A stretch of 64,000 bases of DNA, from assembly GCA_028023455.1 (NCBI GenBank), contig JAQFVV010013391.1, positions 62,001 through 126,000 on the forward strand. The letters run 5' to 3'. Source of the DNA: Epiperipatus broadwayi. Its lineage: Eukaryota; Onychophora; Udeonychophora; Euonychophora; Peripatidae. The position numbers and the translations under genes are program-made. The notes beneath the pieces are model-generated. The model saw nothing but the letters and a program-made list of their open reading frames with translations. It was not told the DNA's origin and ran no database searches. Positions 14,438 to 26,990 of the stretch are shown piece by piece (within the stretch, counting starts at the first letter, position 1; each line of letters opens with the position of its first letter).

Positions 14438-16280
14438 TGTGATGACCATATAAAGTGGTCATCACATGTATATATTTATTAATAAAGGAAGATAAGTTAG
14501 CTACTAGAAATTAATAAAGGTAAATGGGTTAGCTACTAGAAATTAACAAAGAAGGAAAATAAAAAAGTTGAGATTTAGAAATGTCGAAATTACTTTTGAT
14601 TTTTTTTAATAGTAAGAGAAGGGAAGGAGGTGCATAAAGAAATGCATCTCTTTCTCTCTTTTAAAAACAATGAGCTAGTTGAATGCTTGAAAGGTATTTC
14701 TGCTTATTGTGGGAGAGGGGAAGGGGGATGCATAAAGAAATGCGTTTTTTTCTCTTGCATAAAAAATATTGTGATAAGTTAAAATAAATTGTAAACATAA
14801 ACTTGAAAAAATTAATTATAAACTTTAAGTAAAAATTAAATAAAATATATAGTATAAAACAATATGGCCGTAAAAATTAGAGGTGTGAGAGTCTGTTGGA
14901 CTAATTGAATTCCATGGACAAAGAAGAATGTCTCTGAAGGAAATGTTTTATAATTATAGTTCAATTAATTAAAACCTACATTCCAGTCACTAATTAAAGA
15001 TATATGTTGATAAGAATTCATTGGAAATTAGTAAGAATTAATTAAAAATTTACAGAAAACAATGAACAAAAAAAAAGAACAATAAGACAAGAATTACACT
15101 TATCTAGATTATTACAAGCAGAGATTTCAAAGAAGCAGCAGCAAAAAAGAGAAGAAATGAAAGAAGTGCATGGCTAGTGGCATTAAGGGGACATGAGTTC
15201 ATACTTGACTTATCTGACCACTGACTCACAATGTATAAGAGCTATGCCTGACCTGCTAGAGAGACCACTGCTTTTGTAAATAAATGACTGAAATCACTTA
15301 AAGAATCAAGAAGAATTAAGAACTGGAATGAGAGAGTAACAAAATCAAATTCAAAGAGAAATCAATCCAGCCACCAGTATGAAAGACATACTGTCTCTAC
15401 AAAAATGGGATGACCTCCCACTGGATGGTAATGAGCACTCGTAAAGACTGCCCATGGGAACAACTACAAAGAAAACCTAGGTAATCAAAGCATGCATGCA
15501 CTAGACAATAAAAGCTAATTTGGAAAGAATAATCTTGATAGATTTAGAACACTGCTCAATAGATCTTCAGGAGAGCTTAAATATGTAACTTTAATATTCA
15601 ATGTGTTTTACTCTATTTCACTATCGCTATGTATTTTATACAAGTGTGTATTTTTTTATTGTTATTATGTATTTTTTATATATGTGTGTGTTTATTATTA
15701 TTATGTATTTATATCAGTGTGAATGCCATTAAACATTATTCATTATTTTAAAGTGTTTAACTTGTGTTATTCTACTATCACCTAGCTACAACATGGGGGA
15801 AAACTATAATTTATTGATTAAAAAGCAAGGCTGATTTTTAAAGTATTCATGTGCTGCTTGTTTGTGAGAATATTCCAATTATAAAGAAATATAAATAGCA
15901 AGCACTGGACATTTGTTAAATTTTTTGGAAATATTTTGCTTTATTCAGCAATGGAGAGTTCTTGATCGGGAAAAATAATGCTAAGATAATATGTATGTAT
16001 TGCCTCGGGGTTCAGTCAAGGGTACAGATATGAAGTAAATTTGTATCTGGATTTGCTCTCTGCTTGTATTGTAATGGCATTGGTTAATTAATTAATTAAT
16101 GATTGATAAATTTGTATTAAAACTAAACTATAAAACAATATCCTTTACAGTTGGAGGCCAAGCCAGGATATTTCGGCAATACCTAAATTGATAATAAATA
16201 AATAAATGAAAGGAAGAATAAAATGTAAAATAAAAATAATAATAATAATAATACCACTAAATATAACCATATCCATTACA
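14438..16280 (+). repeat. 3' LTR of element 1 (1843 bp)
   Basis: Direct repeat of 9870-11751. Its first bases form a perfect 11-bp hairpin, TGTGATGACCA with TGGTCATCACA around a 7-base loop (14438-14466); the 5' LTR has lost this pairing. It ends CATTACA and runs into (TA)n. Confidence 0.88.
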
Positions 16281-16424
16281 ATATATATATATAAGTACAT
16301 ATTTTTTCATCTTCTACACAATATATTTGCAAATATGTTTGCTATAGCATATGCTTGAAACATTGACTTGGTATGTAATTTGTTGTTGTTTATCTTTTGA
16401 AGAAATAGACATCAGATGTCATTC

Positions 16425-16790
16425 CAGTTAACATTTCTAGATGTACTATGATGGCTTGGCTCATATGTAGTTATGGTGACACTTCAAGTTGTTTTATGGC
16501 AGATTTCCTCATGATCTAGCAGCTTTCAATGCTTTAGCTCATATCAGACAATGGGTGATTACCCTTCATCTCTTACAGTAATTGTTGTAGTCTGAATTTA
16601 TCTTCAAATGGATTGCCTATTTATAAACATATCTTTCATAATGAAAGCAATAGGATTTACTGAGCATCATCACCAATTGGTCTGTTTCTCATATTGGATA
16701 CATTATAGCTATTTATTATGTACTTGCCAGGAATGTTGAATGCTCACTCTGATGAAGATTATATGCAATCTAGACTAGTCCAGTAATTTA
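16425..16790 (+). repeat. Old dispersed repeat, copy 2
   Basis: Same-orientation relative of 2236-2620, with aatgaaagcaataggattta (about 16640-16659) as the best-kept block and ttggctcatatgtag matching ttgcctcgtatgtag. Family unknown. Confidence 0.6.
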
Positions 16791-18458
16791 GGGTAAGCTG
16801 AGCTACAACAAAAAGATGCTTTTAACCCCAAAGTTCCTATAGATAAAAACAATTTTCATCAGGTTTGCTTATTTTAGAAAAATGAGATCAACAACAACAT
16901 CATAAATATATTGAATAACCTCTACACTACTATATATCTTTTTCAAATTGTATGAATAAAGATACTATAAAATACAACTCTCAAGATTCATTTTGTGCTG
17001 AACCACTACTCATCAGTTGGCCTAAATCACCATCTCTCATGTATATTTCTATTATATATGCAATATTTATCAATAGTAAATTTGTTACATTTTTTATTTA
17101 CAAGTGTCAACCCATTTTCCACTTCAGATAAATAGAGTAATAATTATCTCAGTTTATTTTAAAGCTAGAGTAAGACAATCTCTAATTTAAGATGACCTAT
17201 GATGATTATTACTGTATAAAGTGGTGGATGGAGTAAGGTTAACACTTTTTAAAAAGTAACAATTTTTAATGATTATCTACGTTGAATAAAAGCCTTCTAT
17301 GTGCAAAAAATGCCAAGTCTGATTTTAAAAAAAGTCAGGAAAACAATTCACACTTGTATTGGTCTGAATTTGAATATAAGTTACAAAAAATGACTTCTAT
17401 ATGCACTATCACTGCTCTACAAGACTTTATATCAATAATAAAATCGGTACATTCATATATTTAACTTTTTTCTTATTTTAAGAACCTATTTACATTTTAA
17501 AATACTTGGATACTATAAAATTATTAGTAAACTGGTTGAACTGAATTATTTTGTCTTTTGGCTAATTCACCCCTAATGAATTTTTTTGTAAGTATTATAC
17601 ATTTAAATGCATGTAAAACAGTATATTTTAGTATAATAATTTTTTTCAAAAAAATTCCATGCTAAAAGATGGAAAAATCAAAATTATTACTCTTACAATA
17701 GATACATGCTCTGACCTGACATGTTCAGCCATTGTCTCTTGCCAAGGCTATAAACATTTGGTGTTTTACGGCTTTGCAGTTTCCAATGATGTAGAAATAT
17801 GTGTATTTGCAAATTTATTATGGTTTTAATTTTTTTAAAAAATAATTTGCACTATATTCATTATATATCAAAAATATAAAGTATTAATAACTCATTTTGA
17901 CATGAAATACTTTATTTTCAGAAATATAATATTATGTTAGCAGCAAATGTAAATATGGCCTCAAGCAAATTAAAAAAAATAGCTTTGACAGCAATCAATC
18001 TATGTTATATTTACAGTAAGAAAATACCATAACTTAGCAATAAATATTTCAAAGTTTAAACTTTTAAAACAATTCATTAGATATAAGAGAAATAAATAAA
18101 TATCCATATACATTTTTAAAAATAGTAAGAAACAAGAAATATTAGGTTAATTTTATAAACTGAAAATATTTCCAGAAATGATAATAATTAATGTCTTTGT
18201 TTTGATTGCATCCTTATTTTTTTTAATATTTTCAGAAACAAATGTGAAAATGTAAAATTTATTTCAGTTGTAGACAAAAATATCTATTGAATGAAGTCAA
18301 AATTATCATTTTCTGAAAAGAAATAATTATTTTATCATATATTTTACATTGATGTGTGAGGCAAAGAAAAACATCAGAAATGCTGAAAAGTAAAAGACAT
18401 GATGCTGCAATTTGGACCAGTTAGCAAATAGTTTATTTTTTAATATATATACATATAT
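16791..18458. other. AT-rich DNA, nothing recognised
   Basis: No coding or RNA gene support; a 60-codon frame at 17282-17464 has no recognisable features. A short TA-rich stretch at 18440-18458 forms the left border of element 2. Confidence 0.5.
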
Positions 18459-19544
18459 TCTACTGGATACTCAATCTATTCTGAAACAGAGGGCGCCACC
18501 AGACCACTGTGTCTGGAAAATTTGTTTACTGTGATCAGAATAGAGGATGATGATGGTTTGCGACGACTAGACTCAGGGAGAAACAAGAGATCTTAATTGT
18601 TTAGACAATTGAGACAAAAAGCACAAAGACAAACGTCAGCCAAATTAAGTTTAAACATATTTCATAAATTTTATTATGAGAAAATAAATGGTTAAGTATA
18701 AGTTTATGACACAATAGATGGGGGTTAACTCAGGTGTGTACCAGACATACTAAAGGCAAAGCTATGACAGACTGACTGATCTTCTAATAAACAAATTTAA
18801 AAGGGAGGAAGCAAATTTCGTTCAGCAGAGAATTCACTTAAACACTGGTTTCTACTTTATGATATTTAAACCATATGCCCCTGAAATAGATCAAAGAACC
18901 CAGTACCGATGAGCTTTCCGAGATCTAAGCATGGTCAGATCTCGAATGTCCTTATATCGGGATGAACTGCATCAATTACTACATTTAAAATAATGGTGAT
19001 TGATCCACCTTAAGAACAATCGAAAAATATTGAAATGAAGAAACAATTAAACCTGGTGAATCCCAGCCAAACGATTGGCGAAAATTACTTTAAAATTAAT
19101 AATTAATGGTCTCAATAAAAGACAAGTAAATGATTAGAAAAACAGTTATGTCTGCCCTAGCAAATAAAGAAAGAAAATAAAATTACAAACAAATTCTGAG
19201 TACATGCTCTGATAAATTTAAAGCACACATAATAACTACAAAAAGAAATCTATCAGAGAGTGCTCATGAGTACGAAATATCAAAAGTTTAAATACTCTAG
19301 CAGAATGAAAGTATTGCTCACCTGTAATTTAAGAAAGGATAAATTTTATCTTCCTGCTGACGACTTCTAAAATTACAAAGAAAAACACAATTCTAATTTC
19401 CACCTTTAGAGATATTAGAAACGAAATCTCCACCTGCAAAAATTAGACAATAAGTCGTCAGATTTTTGGAGGCTAAGCACTAGGGCCAACCCAGAGCATA
19501 AAATTACAAGTTAATTATGGAATACTAAACAATTACAGGTAAGC

Positions 19545-19637
<93 letters not shown>

Positions 19638-20700
19638 AGACTGCTAAAGCATTTATGAAAGCAAGGCATAAATTATAAAACTCCTTCGTCACTCTCCAAT
19701 AAACAAAACTGAAAGCAAATTTGAAGCTTAAAACTAAGATTCCAAGACACACTATAAAATATTGGAAAACACAGCAAATATTGGATATGAGGCTATATTG
19801 ATTTAAGAAGATATATTTATGATTAGATTGAGTGGAGATTTAATGAGAATTAATTTACCCTGGGAAGAATAAAAATGAAAATAGTTACCTTTCGGTAAAA
19901 CAAAGTTCACGTAGAGTGCGCACTTTTACTTAAGTTCATTTTCAGGTTCTTTAGGCAGCAAGGTAGATGTATAGAGGTTGAAGCTTCTTTTAGATGTTCA
20001 AGGCATTACTGGAGCAAACTTGGAAGTCAGGGATCTGTCTTTTGTGGAGTTAGCAAGCCATTCAGGTGGTGGTAACAAGTATAGAATTTTTCATTTTGTT
20101 GCAGGCAAAAGTATTTAATCACAGCTGATATCCTTTAAGAAATTAAATGTCCGTGCTGATATAAATTCTCACTTGATAAACAGCTTGTCTATCAATGAAC
20201 AATGAATTAACTGATACTCCAAATTTTCGGGGCTATTTATACTTTGCTCCATTTCCACGAAACACTTTACTTGTTGTCTAATTTCTATGCCTTAGGCAGG
20301 GCAAATATTAATCTCCTGCTCAATCTATCTAAGAATTCCACCCAGGGTTTATTTAAATGAAAACAACAACATAAAAAACCAATCTCCGCTATAAAAATTG
20401 GTTACAATAATTAAAATAAAAGCTATAGGAAAGTAATTAGCTAGCCAGCTTGTTTTTAAATCAAATGGATTTAAAAACAGGCGGTATATGAAAACTATTT
20501 TAAAATAAATCGAAAAACATTTTTTTAAAAAAATCCATTTTACATATAAACGCTTGTGTTTTGATACACGCATTCTTTTTAAATAATAATGAAAATTTAA
20601 ACCCTAAACGTTTAATTAAAATTAAAAGCTTAATGAATTTCTTTTTTCTTTTTTTTTGTTTAATAACAACACCATTGAACCGGATTTCAATCAGGTTCAA
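18459..20700 (-). repeat. 3' terminal repeat of element 2
   Basis: Direct repeat of 22578-24756. It contains a (TA)n tract at about 19546-19636, split by 'gct', while the partner has only about 20 bp of TA at 23672-23691. This slippage after insertion explains most of the length difference. Confidence 0.82.
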
Positions 20701-20925
20701 CTGCCTCAAAATGTGATCAAAAAAAAAAAAAAACATTCCTGTAATTTTTTTTTTAAACTATAAACACTTTAAAAATATTCTTAGAAATTTGGCCGAACAT
20801 TTGCCTCTCACTCATAAAAAACAAAACAACATTTCATTTTAATCAAAACCTTTCTCCATTCTCATAATTTATTAAAAAAATCTTTTTTTACTAAAACCAA
20901 AAGAAAATGACTGACTAATTTAAAT

Positions 20926-22112
20926 CTAAACTCGGTCAGGTGGTTCCCTCTTATGGGACGTTTGATCACCTTGATGGTCTATCCTAATAAACCTGTCCAT
21001 GGGTTCTGTTACTATGTTGCCGTAATCTATTTGAGTTATAAATTCGGCCATTTCCTCAATTGAGCGACTACCATTACTCATCATCATTTGCTGTACAGTA
21101 GGTGGCATATTATGACGAATGGTCTGTATTATCTGATCATCCGATTGAGGAAACACGGTAAGAGATTTCAATTTTGCCACCTGCCTAAAGAAAAACTGTG
21201 CATGCATTTCGCCACGGTTAACAGGATACCTTTCTTGTGATATCTTATAAAGTATCCCATCTTGTCTGGCTTCACTCCAGAAGATCCTCAAAATGGAACG
21301 TCTGCAACTCTCAAATGTATGGGGTTTAGTAAACAATGTGCACCACCAATCCAAGGCTGTTCCCTGCAGATGGCTACTGGCGAGTGTAACTTTATCATCT
21401 TCAGACCAGTCGTGAATGTGAAACAAGCTATCCAGACTTTCCAGATGAGTCAAGGGGCTTTCTCCCACCTCTGCTTTAAATACTTCAATAAAAATTGTTT
21501 TTCCCAGAATCTACTAGTAGTTTCCTCCTGCCTCTTTCTTTCTGAGTTTCTATACTCGTTTGCAATCTCAACTAACCTATATTCCAAGCCTTTTGTTATA
21601 TCTAGACACATTTGTCCAACCTCAGCTTTCAAATTATCTTGGCTTTCTATTCTATTATGAAATACTTTCTTTATCTTTTCTTCTACAAGTACTATTTTCA
21701 TTTCTAAGTTAGCAGACCTAATAATATCATGGTCAAGCTGCTCTTTCATTTCTTTTATCTCTTCCTTTACACTTTCCATTTCCTGTCTATCATTTATCAA
21801 TTCATTTTCCATAATTTTTATAGCTTCTTGATTCTTCTCTACTTCTCCCATTATTTCTTGTCTCATTTCTTTCATTTCCATAATCATTTCTTACTTTATA
21901 GCCTGCTGGCCCTATTTAACTTCACTAATTTCTTTCTTCATTGCCTGTTGGCCCTGCTTAATTTCCTCCTTTATTTCTATTACCATCTTCATCAATATCT
22001 TCATCATCATCTGTGACTCACTCTCTTCTTTTTCCACAATTTGAGGGTTTTTAAATGAGACAGGACTTTCTTCTACACATGCCGCCCTGTCGCTTTTTTC
22101 GTTGACTTCCAT
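20926..22112 (-). pseudogene. Gag polyprotein of element 2, two lesions
   Basis: Gag would be the structural protein of the retrotransposon particle. Reading minus from Met at 22112, about 395 codons are laid out. Codons 1-66 are acidic and end at a stop (21912). The same frame continues from about 21911 as a long glutamate/lysine-rich coiled coil to 21450. A frameshift around 21450-21490 then leads to a retrotransposon gag domain (21468-20926) with LESLDSLFHIHDW, LQGTALDWW and a downstream RRSILRIFW helix. The tryptophan-rich helix pair and the MPPTVQQMM stretch suit Ty3/gypsy-like capsids. No CCHC knuckle is seen, and no pol follows. One nonsense and one frame change make it non-functional as it stands. 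Confidence 0.75.
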
Positions 22113-22210
22113 TTTTACAAAAAGATTAAATTCGCAATACTAACTTTTTTTAAAAAAAAAAATCTAAAATCTAAAAGCCAATAAAATGCTCTAAATTATT
22201 TCATAACAAA

Positions 22211-22405
22211 GACGAACTATATTTAATTCTTCAAAAAAAATAACGCAGACAGACTTTTTAGAAAATACTCTTTTTACTGTTTATAACTTATTTCATTAAA
22301 AAGAAGACGAACTATATTTAACTCTTCAAATAAAATTATTCCGACAGACTTTTTGAAAATACCCTTTTTACTGTTTATAACTTATTTCATTAAAAAGAAG
22401 ACGAA
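22211..22405. repeat. 95-bp tandem duplication in the leader of element 2
   Basis: The phrase gacgaac recurs at 22211, 22306 and 22400, with the intervening sequence (gcagacagactttttagaaa / ccgacagactttttgaaaat) duplicated. It lies between the 5' repeat and the gag start, in the presumed leader. Confidence 0.8.
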
Positions 22406-22577
22406 CCCCATTCTACCAAACTGCTACAAAATACATGCAATAATTAACAAAACCGAACCTCCATCTACTAAATCTTGCTTCTTACACCTGAAATCTTTCT
22501 CAATTGTCCAAACAAAATTTCACATGAGTTTGAAAACTCAAAGCCTCACATTGGTAGCGCTAAAAATTATTATCCTA

Positions 22578-24756
22578 TCTACTGGATACTTAATCTATTC
22601 TGAAACAGAGGGCACCACCATACCACTATGTGTCTGGAAAATTTGTTTACTGTGATCAGAATAGAGAATGATGATGGTTTGCACTGAATAGACACAGGGA
22701 GAAACAAGAGATCTTAATTGTTTAGACAATTGAGACAAAAAGCACAAAGACAAATGTCAGCCAAATTAAGTTTAAACATATTTCATAAATTTTATTATGA
22801 GAAAATAAATGGTTAAGTATAAGTTTATGACACAATAGATAGGGATTAACTCAGGCTTGTACCAGACATACTAAAGGCAAAGCGATGACAGACTGACTGA
22901 TATTCTAATAAACAAATTTAAAAGGGAGGAAGCAAATTTCGTTCAGCAGAGGATTCACTTAAACACTGGTTTCCACTTTATGATATTTAAACCATATGCC
23001 CCTGAAATAGATCAAAGAACCCAGTGCCGATGAGCTTTCTGAGATCTAAGCATGGTCAGATTTCGAATGTCCTTATATCGGGATGAACTGCACCAATTAC
23101 TACATTTAAAATAACGGTGATTGATCCACCTCAAGAACAATCGAAAAATATCATTGAAACAAAGAAACAATTAAATCTGGTGAATCCCAGCCAAACGATT
23201 GGTGAAAATTACTTTAAAATTAATAATTAATGGTCTCAATAAGAGACAAGTAAATGATTAGAAAAACAGTTATGTCTGCCCCAGCAAATAAAGAAAGAAA
23301 ATAAACTTACAAACAAATTCTGAGTACATGCTCTGATAAATTTAAAGCACACATAATAACTACAAAAAGAAATCTATCAGAGAGTGCTCATGAGTATGAA
23401 ATATCAAAAGTTTAAATACTCTAGCAGAATGAAAGTATTGCTCACCTGTAATTTAAGAAAGGATAAATTTTATCTTCCTGCTGATGACTTCTAAAATTAC
23501 AAAGAAAAACACAATTCTAATTTCCGCCTTTAGAGATATTAGAAATGAAATTTCCACCTGTGAAAATTAGACAATAAGTTGTCAGATTTTTGGAGGCTAA
23601 GCACTAGGGCCAACCCAGATCATAAAATTACAAATTAATTATGGAATACTAAATAATTACAGGTAAGCATAAATATATATATATATATATACAAGACTGC
23701 TAAAGCATTTATGAAAGCGAGGCATAAATTATAAAACTCATTCATCACTCTCCAATAAACAAAACTGAAAGCAAATTGGAAGCTTAAAACTAAGATTCCA
23801 AGACACACTATAAAATATTGGAAAACACAGCAAATATTAGATATGGGGCTATATTGATTTAAGAAGACAATATTTATGATTAGATTGAGCGGAGATTTAA
23901 TGAGAATTAATTTACCATGAAAAGAATAAAAACGAAAATAGTTACCTTTCGGTAAAACAAAGTTCACATAGAGTGTGCACTTTTACTTAAGTTCATTTTC
24001 AGGTTCTTTAGGCAGCAAGGTAGATGTATAGATGTTCCAGCTTTTTTTAGGTGTACAAGGCATTACTGGAGCAAACTTGGAAGTCAGGGATCCATCTTTT
24101 GTGGAGTTAGCAAGCCATTCGGGTGGTGGTAACAAGTATAGAATTTTTCATTTTGTTGCAGGCAAAAAGTATTTAATCACAGCTGATGTCCTTTAAGAAA
24201 TTAAATGTCCACACTGATATAAATTCTCACTTGATAAACAGCTTGTCTATCAACAAACAATGACTTAACTGATACTCCAAATTTTCAGGGCTATTTATAC
24301 GTTGCTCCATTTCCCGTGAAACACTTTATTTGTTGTCCAATTTCTACACCTTAGGCAGGGCAAATATTAATATCCCGCTCACTCTATCTAAGAATTCCAC
24401 CCAGGGTTTATTGAAATGAAACCAACAACATAAAACCAAATCTCCGCTATAAAAATTGGTTACAATAATTAAAATAAAAGCTATAGGAAAGTAATTAGCT
24501 AGCCAGCTTGTTTTTAAATCAAATGGATTTAAAAATAGGTGGTATATGAAAATTATTTTAAAATAAATCGAAAAACATTTTTTAAAAAAAATCCGTTTTA
24601 CATATAAATGCTTGTGTTTTGATACGCATTCTTTTTAAATAATAATGAAAATTTAAACCCTAAACGTTTAATTAAAATTAAAAGCTTAATAAATTTCTTT
24701 TTTTTTTTTTTTTGCTTAATAACAACACCATTGAACCGAATTTCAATCAGGTTCAA
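22578..24756 (-). repeat. 5' terminal repeat of element 2
   Basis: Partner of 18459-20700. Its outer (right) end abuts a (TA)n tract at 24757-24777. Short frames inside it on either strand have no recognisable product. Confidence 0.82.
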
Positions 24757-24777
24757 TATATATATATATATATATAT

Positions 24778-25465
24778 TGTACTGGGCCATTTATGCTTCT
24801 TACATATATCTATACACATTGAACATGGAATGCATGTTATGTAACTGAGCAACGATTGTAGGTATTCAGTTAGACACCATCATTTATTACTTTCTAGAAT
24901 TGCATCATAAAAAGGAAATTACTACACTCATACCTTTCAAAGATCTGGTTGACCAAGTCCTTTACATGCCACCTCTGAGAAAAGATTGCTCCCTCCCCAG
25001 ACGGATATGACTGCATAATTTAGATAAGGGTTAGTCTTTTTTTGACTTAATAAAATCAATAATATAGACGCTTTACTTAATACATTACTAGAAAGAGGGA
25101 TATTCTAATGAATTACTCGATGTCCTGATAGAGATTAATCCCAGGCTAGCTCATCTACTTTTTATCTCAGGAAACTGGTTTGTTGCTTAGCTAATAATGG
25201 AGGATAAATGATAAAATCTTAACTAATTACACAGCACAATGTTGAAATTTTAATATTTTATCTCCGCATTTGTTTAGCTCTTAATTTTATAATATTACAA
25301 ATACATAACAACAGAAATATAAATACGAAACACACTATGAAATTTTATCAAAAACCCCAATTTAAAATCATTAAATATTTACCCCATAGGATAGGATGGT
25401 CTAAGTTTCATCTTCGTTTGCACACTCTATAGCATTTGATAGGATATATTCTATATGTGATTTCA
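24778..25465 (+). mobile_element. Possible solo LTR in (TA)n
   Basis: 688 bp starting TGTACTGGGCC directly after (TA)n and ending ...GATTTCA directly before (TA)n, so TG...CA ends within a split TA tract. No second copy is in the window to confirm it, and no inner primer or polypurine site applies to a solo LTR. Tentative. Confidence 0.3.
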
Positions 25466-25478
25466 ATATATATATATA

Positions 25479-26010
25479 TGAAAAACAAAAACAAGTTAAT
25501 CACGTAACCTGCTATCACTTGTTATTTATGTCCAAAAGATGGTGCTATACCAAAACCGCCAAACAAGTGTAAGATTTATTTTACATAAACGAAAAAAGAG
25601 TCAGAAATTAACTACCTCTTTCATTTGCTCACCCCCAGATCAGCTGATTTCAAGCTGGTTTGCTCTCCTCAGTGGGGGATAGAGTATAGAAACTAGATCT
25701 AAAACACTGACTCTCAAGTGTTTATGCAAAACGTTTCTATCAGATTGCAAGCGTGAATTTTTCAGACCGGTAAAGTCTTCAAACTCAGCCTAGCAAGCCA
25801 GATATTTATATGGATCTGATCTCAGTTCAGAATCACCATATAATCAAAGTCTCTGCAATATATATCATTGCAAGAAAACTTTAAAGGTACATTTATGAAA
25901 AACAAAAACAAGTTAATCACGTAACCTGCTATCACTTGTTATTTATGTCCAAAAGATGGCGCTATACCAAAACTGCCGAACAAGTGTAAGATTTGTTTTA
26001 CATAAATGAA
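25479..26010 (-). repeat. 417-bp hammerhead repeat, 1.3 units
   Basis: One full unit (25479-25895) and the start of a second (25896-26010), each beginning TGAAAAACAAAAAC. The period is exactly 417 bp. The ribozyme strand is minus. A (TA)n tract abuts the left end. At about 26010 the array flips: 26011-26031 (atgaaagaggtagttaattt) is the reverse complement of unit sequence, so this is the left arm of a fold-back insertion. Confidence 0.92.
25632..25678 (-). ncRNA. Hammerhead ribozyme, type I, 417-bp family
   Basis: On the minus strand: helix I CCCCCA / TGGGGG (6 bp), core CTGAGGA, helix II GAGC / GCTT closing AAACCA, GAAA, helix III inside the 10-base palindrome ATCAGCTGAT (A15.1-U16.1 kept), then the C17 cleavage base. 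All invariant core positions of hammerhead ribozymes are present. The 3-bp helix III is minimal, as in many animal hammerheads, and the palindrome could allow dimers. It would cut multimeric transcripts into 417-nt units. Confidence 0.88.
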
Positions 26011-26417
26011 AATGAAAGAGGTAGTTAATTTCAGGGTTCCTGACAGAGATATTTTAAGTGCTGGCTCTGGCTAAGCATTTATCATAAAGCTTGTAGAGGA
26101 ATTGGCAATCCTCACTGTTTATAACTTACAAGCTTAAGAGATAGGGTCATGTGATCTATGAATTGATCTATGACTTTTATTTTGATTATTTATAGTCTCT
26201 GCCAAAAAGTCTTATGTAATTTTATATTGCTATGACTACTACTATATGGCATGGCTGAAGATCTATCAGCCCCATATAGCTATTTGAGTTGGATAGCTGG
26301 GTTTGAAGACATGTACATGTCTGAAAATTTCAGATTTTCCACTCAATAGATAACTTTTAGCTAAGTGCTTAGCTTTGGGTTGGTATTTTTAGATCTAGTG
26401 TCTGAGCCTACCCTGAC

Positions 26418-26460
26418 ACCTCTCTGAGGAGTGCCAAAGCATGAAACCATGGTCAGGGGT
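26418..26460 (+). ncRNA. Hammerhead ribozyme, 435-bp family, copy 1
   Basis: Helix I ACCTCT / AGGGGT (6 bp, one G-U), core CTGAGGA (26424-26430), helix II GTGC / GCAT around CAAA, GAAA (26443-26446), helix III palindrome ACCATGGT, cleavage after C26454. The helices differ from the 417-bp family yet pair, which is compensatory change. With copy 2 it defines a 435-nt monomer, 26455-26889. Confidence 0.87.
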
Positions 26461-26852
26461 TTGGGGAGGGGTTCCTGACAGAGATATTTTAAGTGCTGGC
26501 TCTGGCTAAGCATTTATCATAAAGCTTGTAGAGGAATTGGCAATCCTCACTGTTTATAACTTACAAGCTTAAGAGATAGGGTCATGTGATCTATGAATTG
26601 ATCTATGACTTTTATTTTGACTATTTATAGTCTCTGCCAAAAAGTCTTATGCAATTTTATATTGCTATGACTACTACTATATGGCATGGCTGAAGATCTA
26701 TCAGCCCCATATAGCTATTTGAGTTGGATAGCTGGGTTTGAAGACATGTACATGTCTGAAAATTTCAGATTTTCCACTCAATAGATAACTTTTAGCTAAG
26801 TGCTTAGCTTTGGGTTGGTATTTTTAGATCTAGTGTCTGAGCCTACCCTGAC

Positions 26853-26895
26853 ACCTCTCTGAGGAATGCCAAAGCACGAAACCATGGTCAGGGGT
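26853..26895 (+). ncRNA. Hammerhead ribozyme, 435-bp family, copy 2
   Basis: As copy 1, but helix II is ATGC / GCAC: the outermost pair is lost (A-C) and three pairs remain. The core CTGAGGA, GAAA, the ACCATGGT palindrome, C17 (26889) and helix I are intact. It probably still folds, more weakly. Confidence 0.8.
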
Positions 26896-26990
26896 TTGGG
26901 GAGGGGTTCCTGACAGAGATATTTTAAGTGGTGGCTCTGGCTAAGCATTTATCATAAAGCTTGTAGAGGAATTGGCAATCCTCACTGTTT

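Larger units (their letters stand above)
9870..16280 (+). mobile_element. LTR retrotransposon 1, non-autonomous, gag remnant only
   Basis: Two long direct repeats (9870-11751 and 14438-16280) flank a 2.7-kb interior. Both begin TGTGATG and end CATTACA, a near-perfect terminal inverted repeat with canonical TG...CA ends. A TGG-led primer-binding-site-like stretch starts 2 bases after the left LTR, and a purine-rich tract immediately precedes the right LTR, which fixes the + orientation. The element lies in (TA)n on both sides, so a short target duplication of TA repeats fits but cannot be proven. The interior has decayed gag-like sequence and no protease, reverse transcriptase or integrase. 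The LTRs look a little over 90% identical in the lines compared, so the insertion is not recent. It was presumably moved by another element. Confidence 0.88.
18459..24756 (-). mobile_element. LTR-type retrotransposon 2, gag only, minus strand
   Basis: Direct repeats of 2242 bp (18459-20700) and 2179 bp (22578-24756) flank a 1.88-kb interior whose only coding sequence is a broken gag on the minus strand. Sampled lines of the two repeats differ by about 5%. On the minus strand the element starts at a (TA)n border with TTGAACC and ends ...CAGTAGA, so the ends are not clean TG...CA. I could not find a primer-binding site, and the purines before the 3' repeat are weak (GAGGCAG). It is a long-LTR, gag-only, non-autonomous element. 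Because the termini are atypical, a different repeat-flanked element is possible, but the gag argues for retroelement origin. Confidence 0.75.
26032..26990 (+). repeat. 435-bp hammerhead repeat array, 2.2 units
   Basis: TGACAGAGATATTTTAAGTG begins at 26041, 26476 and 26911: an exact 435-bp period, with units nearly identical. The unit is a distant homologue of the 406/417-bp units in ribozyme-strand orientation. Shared landmarks in order are ttgc..tat..ttgc, a tatatgg block, ctgagtttgaagac/ctgggtttgaagac, gtctgaaaa, agatctag and the hammerhead. The array is embedded in a reversed 417-bp unit and replaces about 26 bases of it. Confidence 0.93.

Noticed and set aside
21729-22016. 95-codon plus-strand frame
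   Set aside because: Antisense of the gag coiled coil of element 2.
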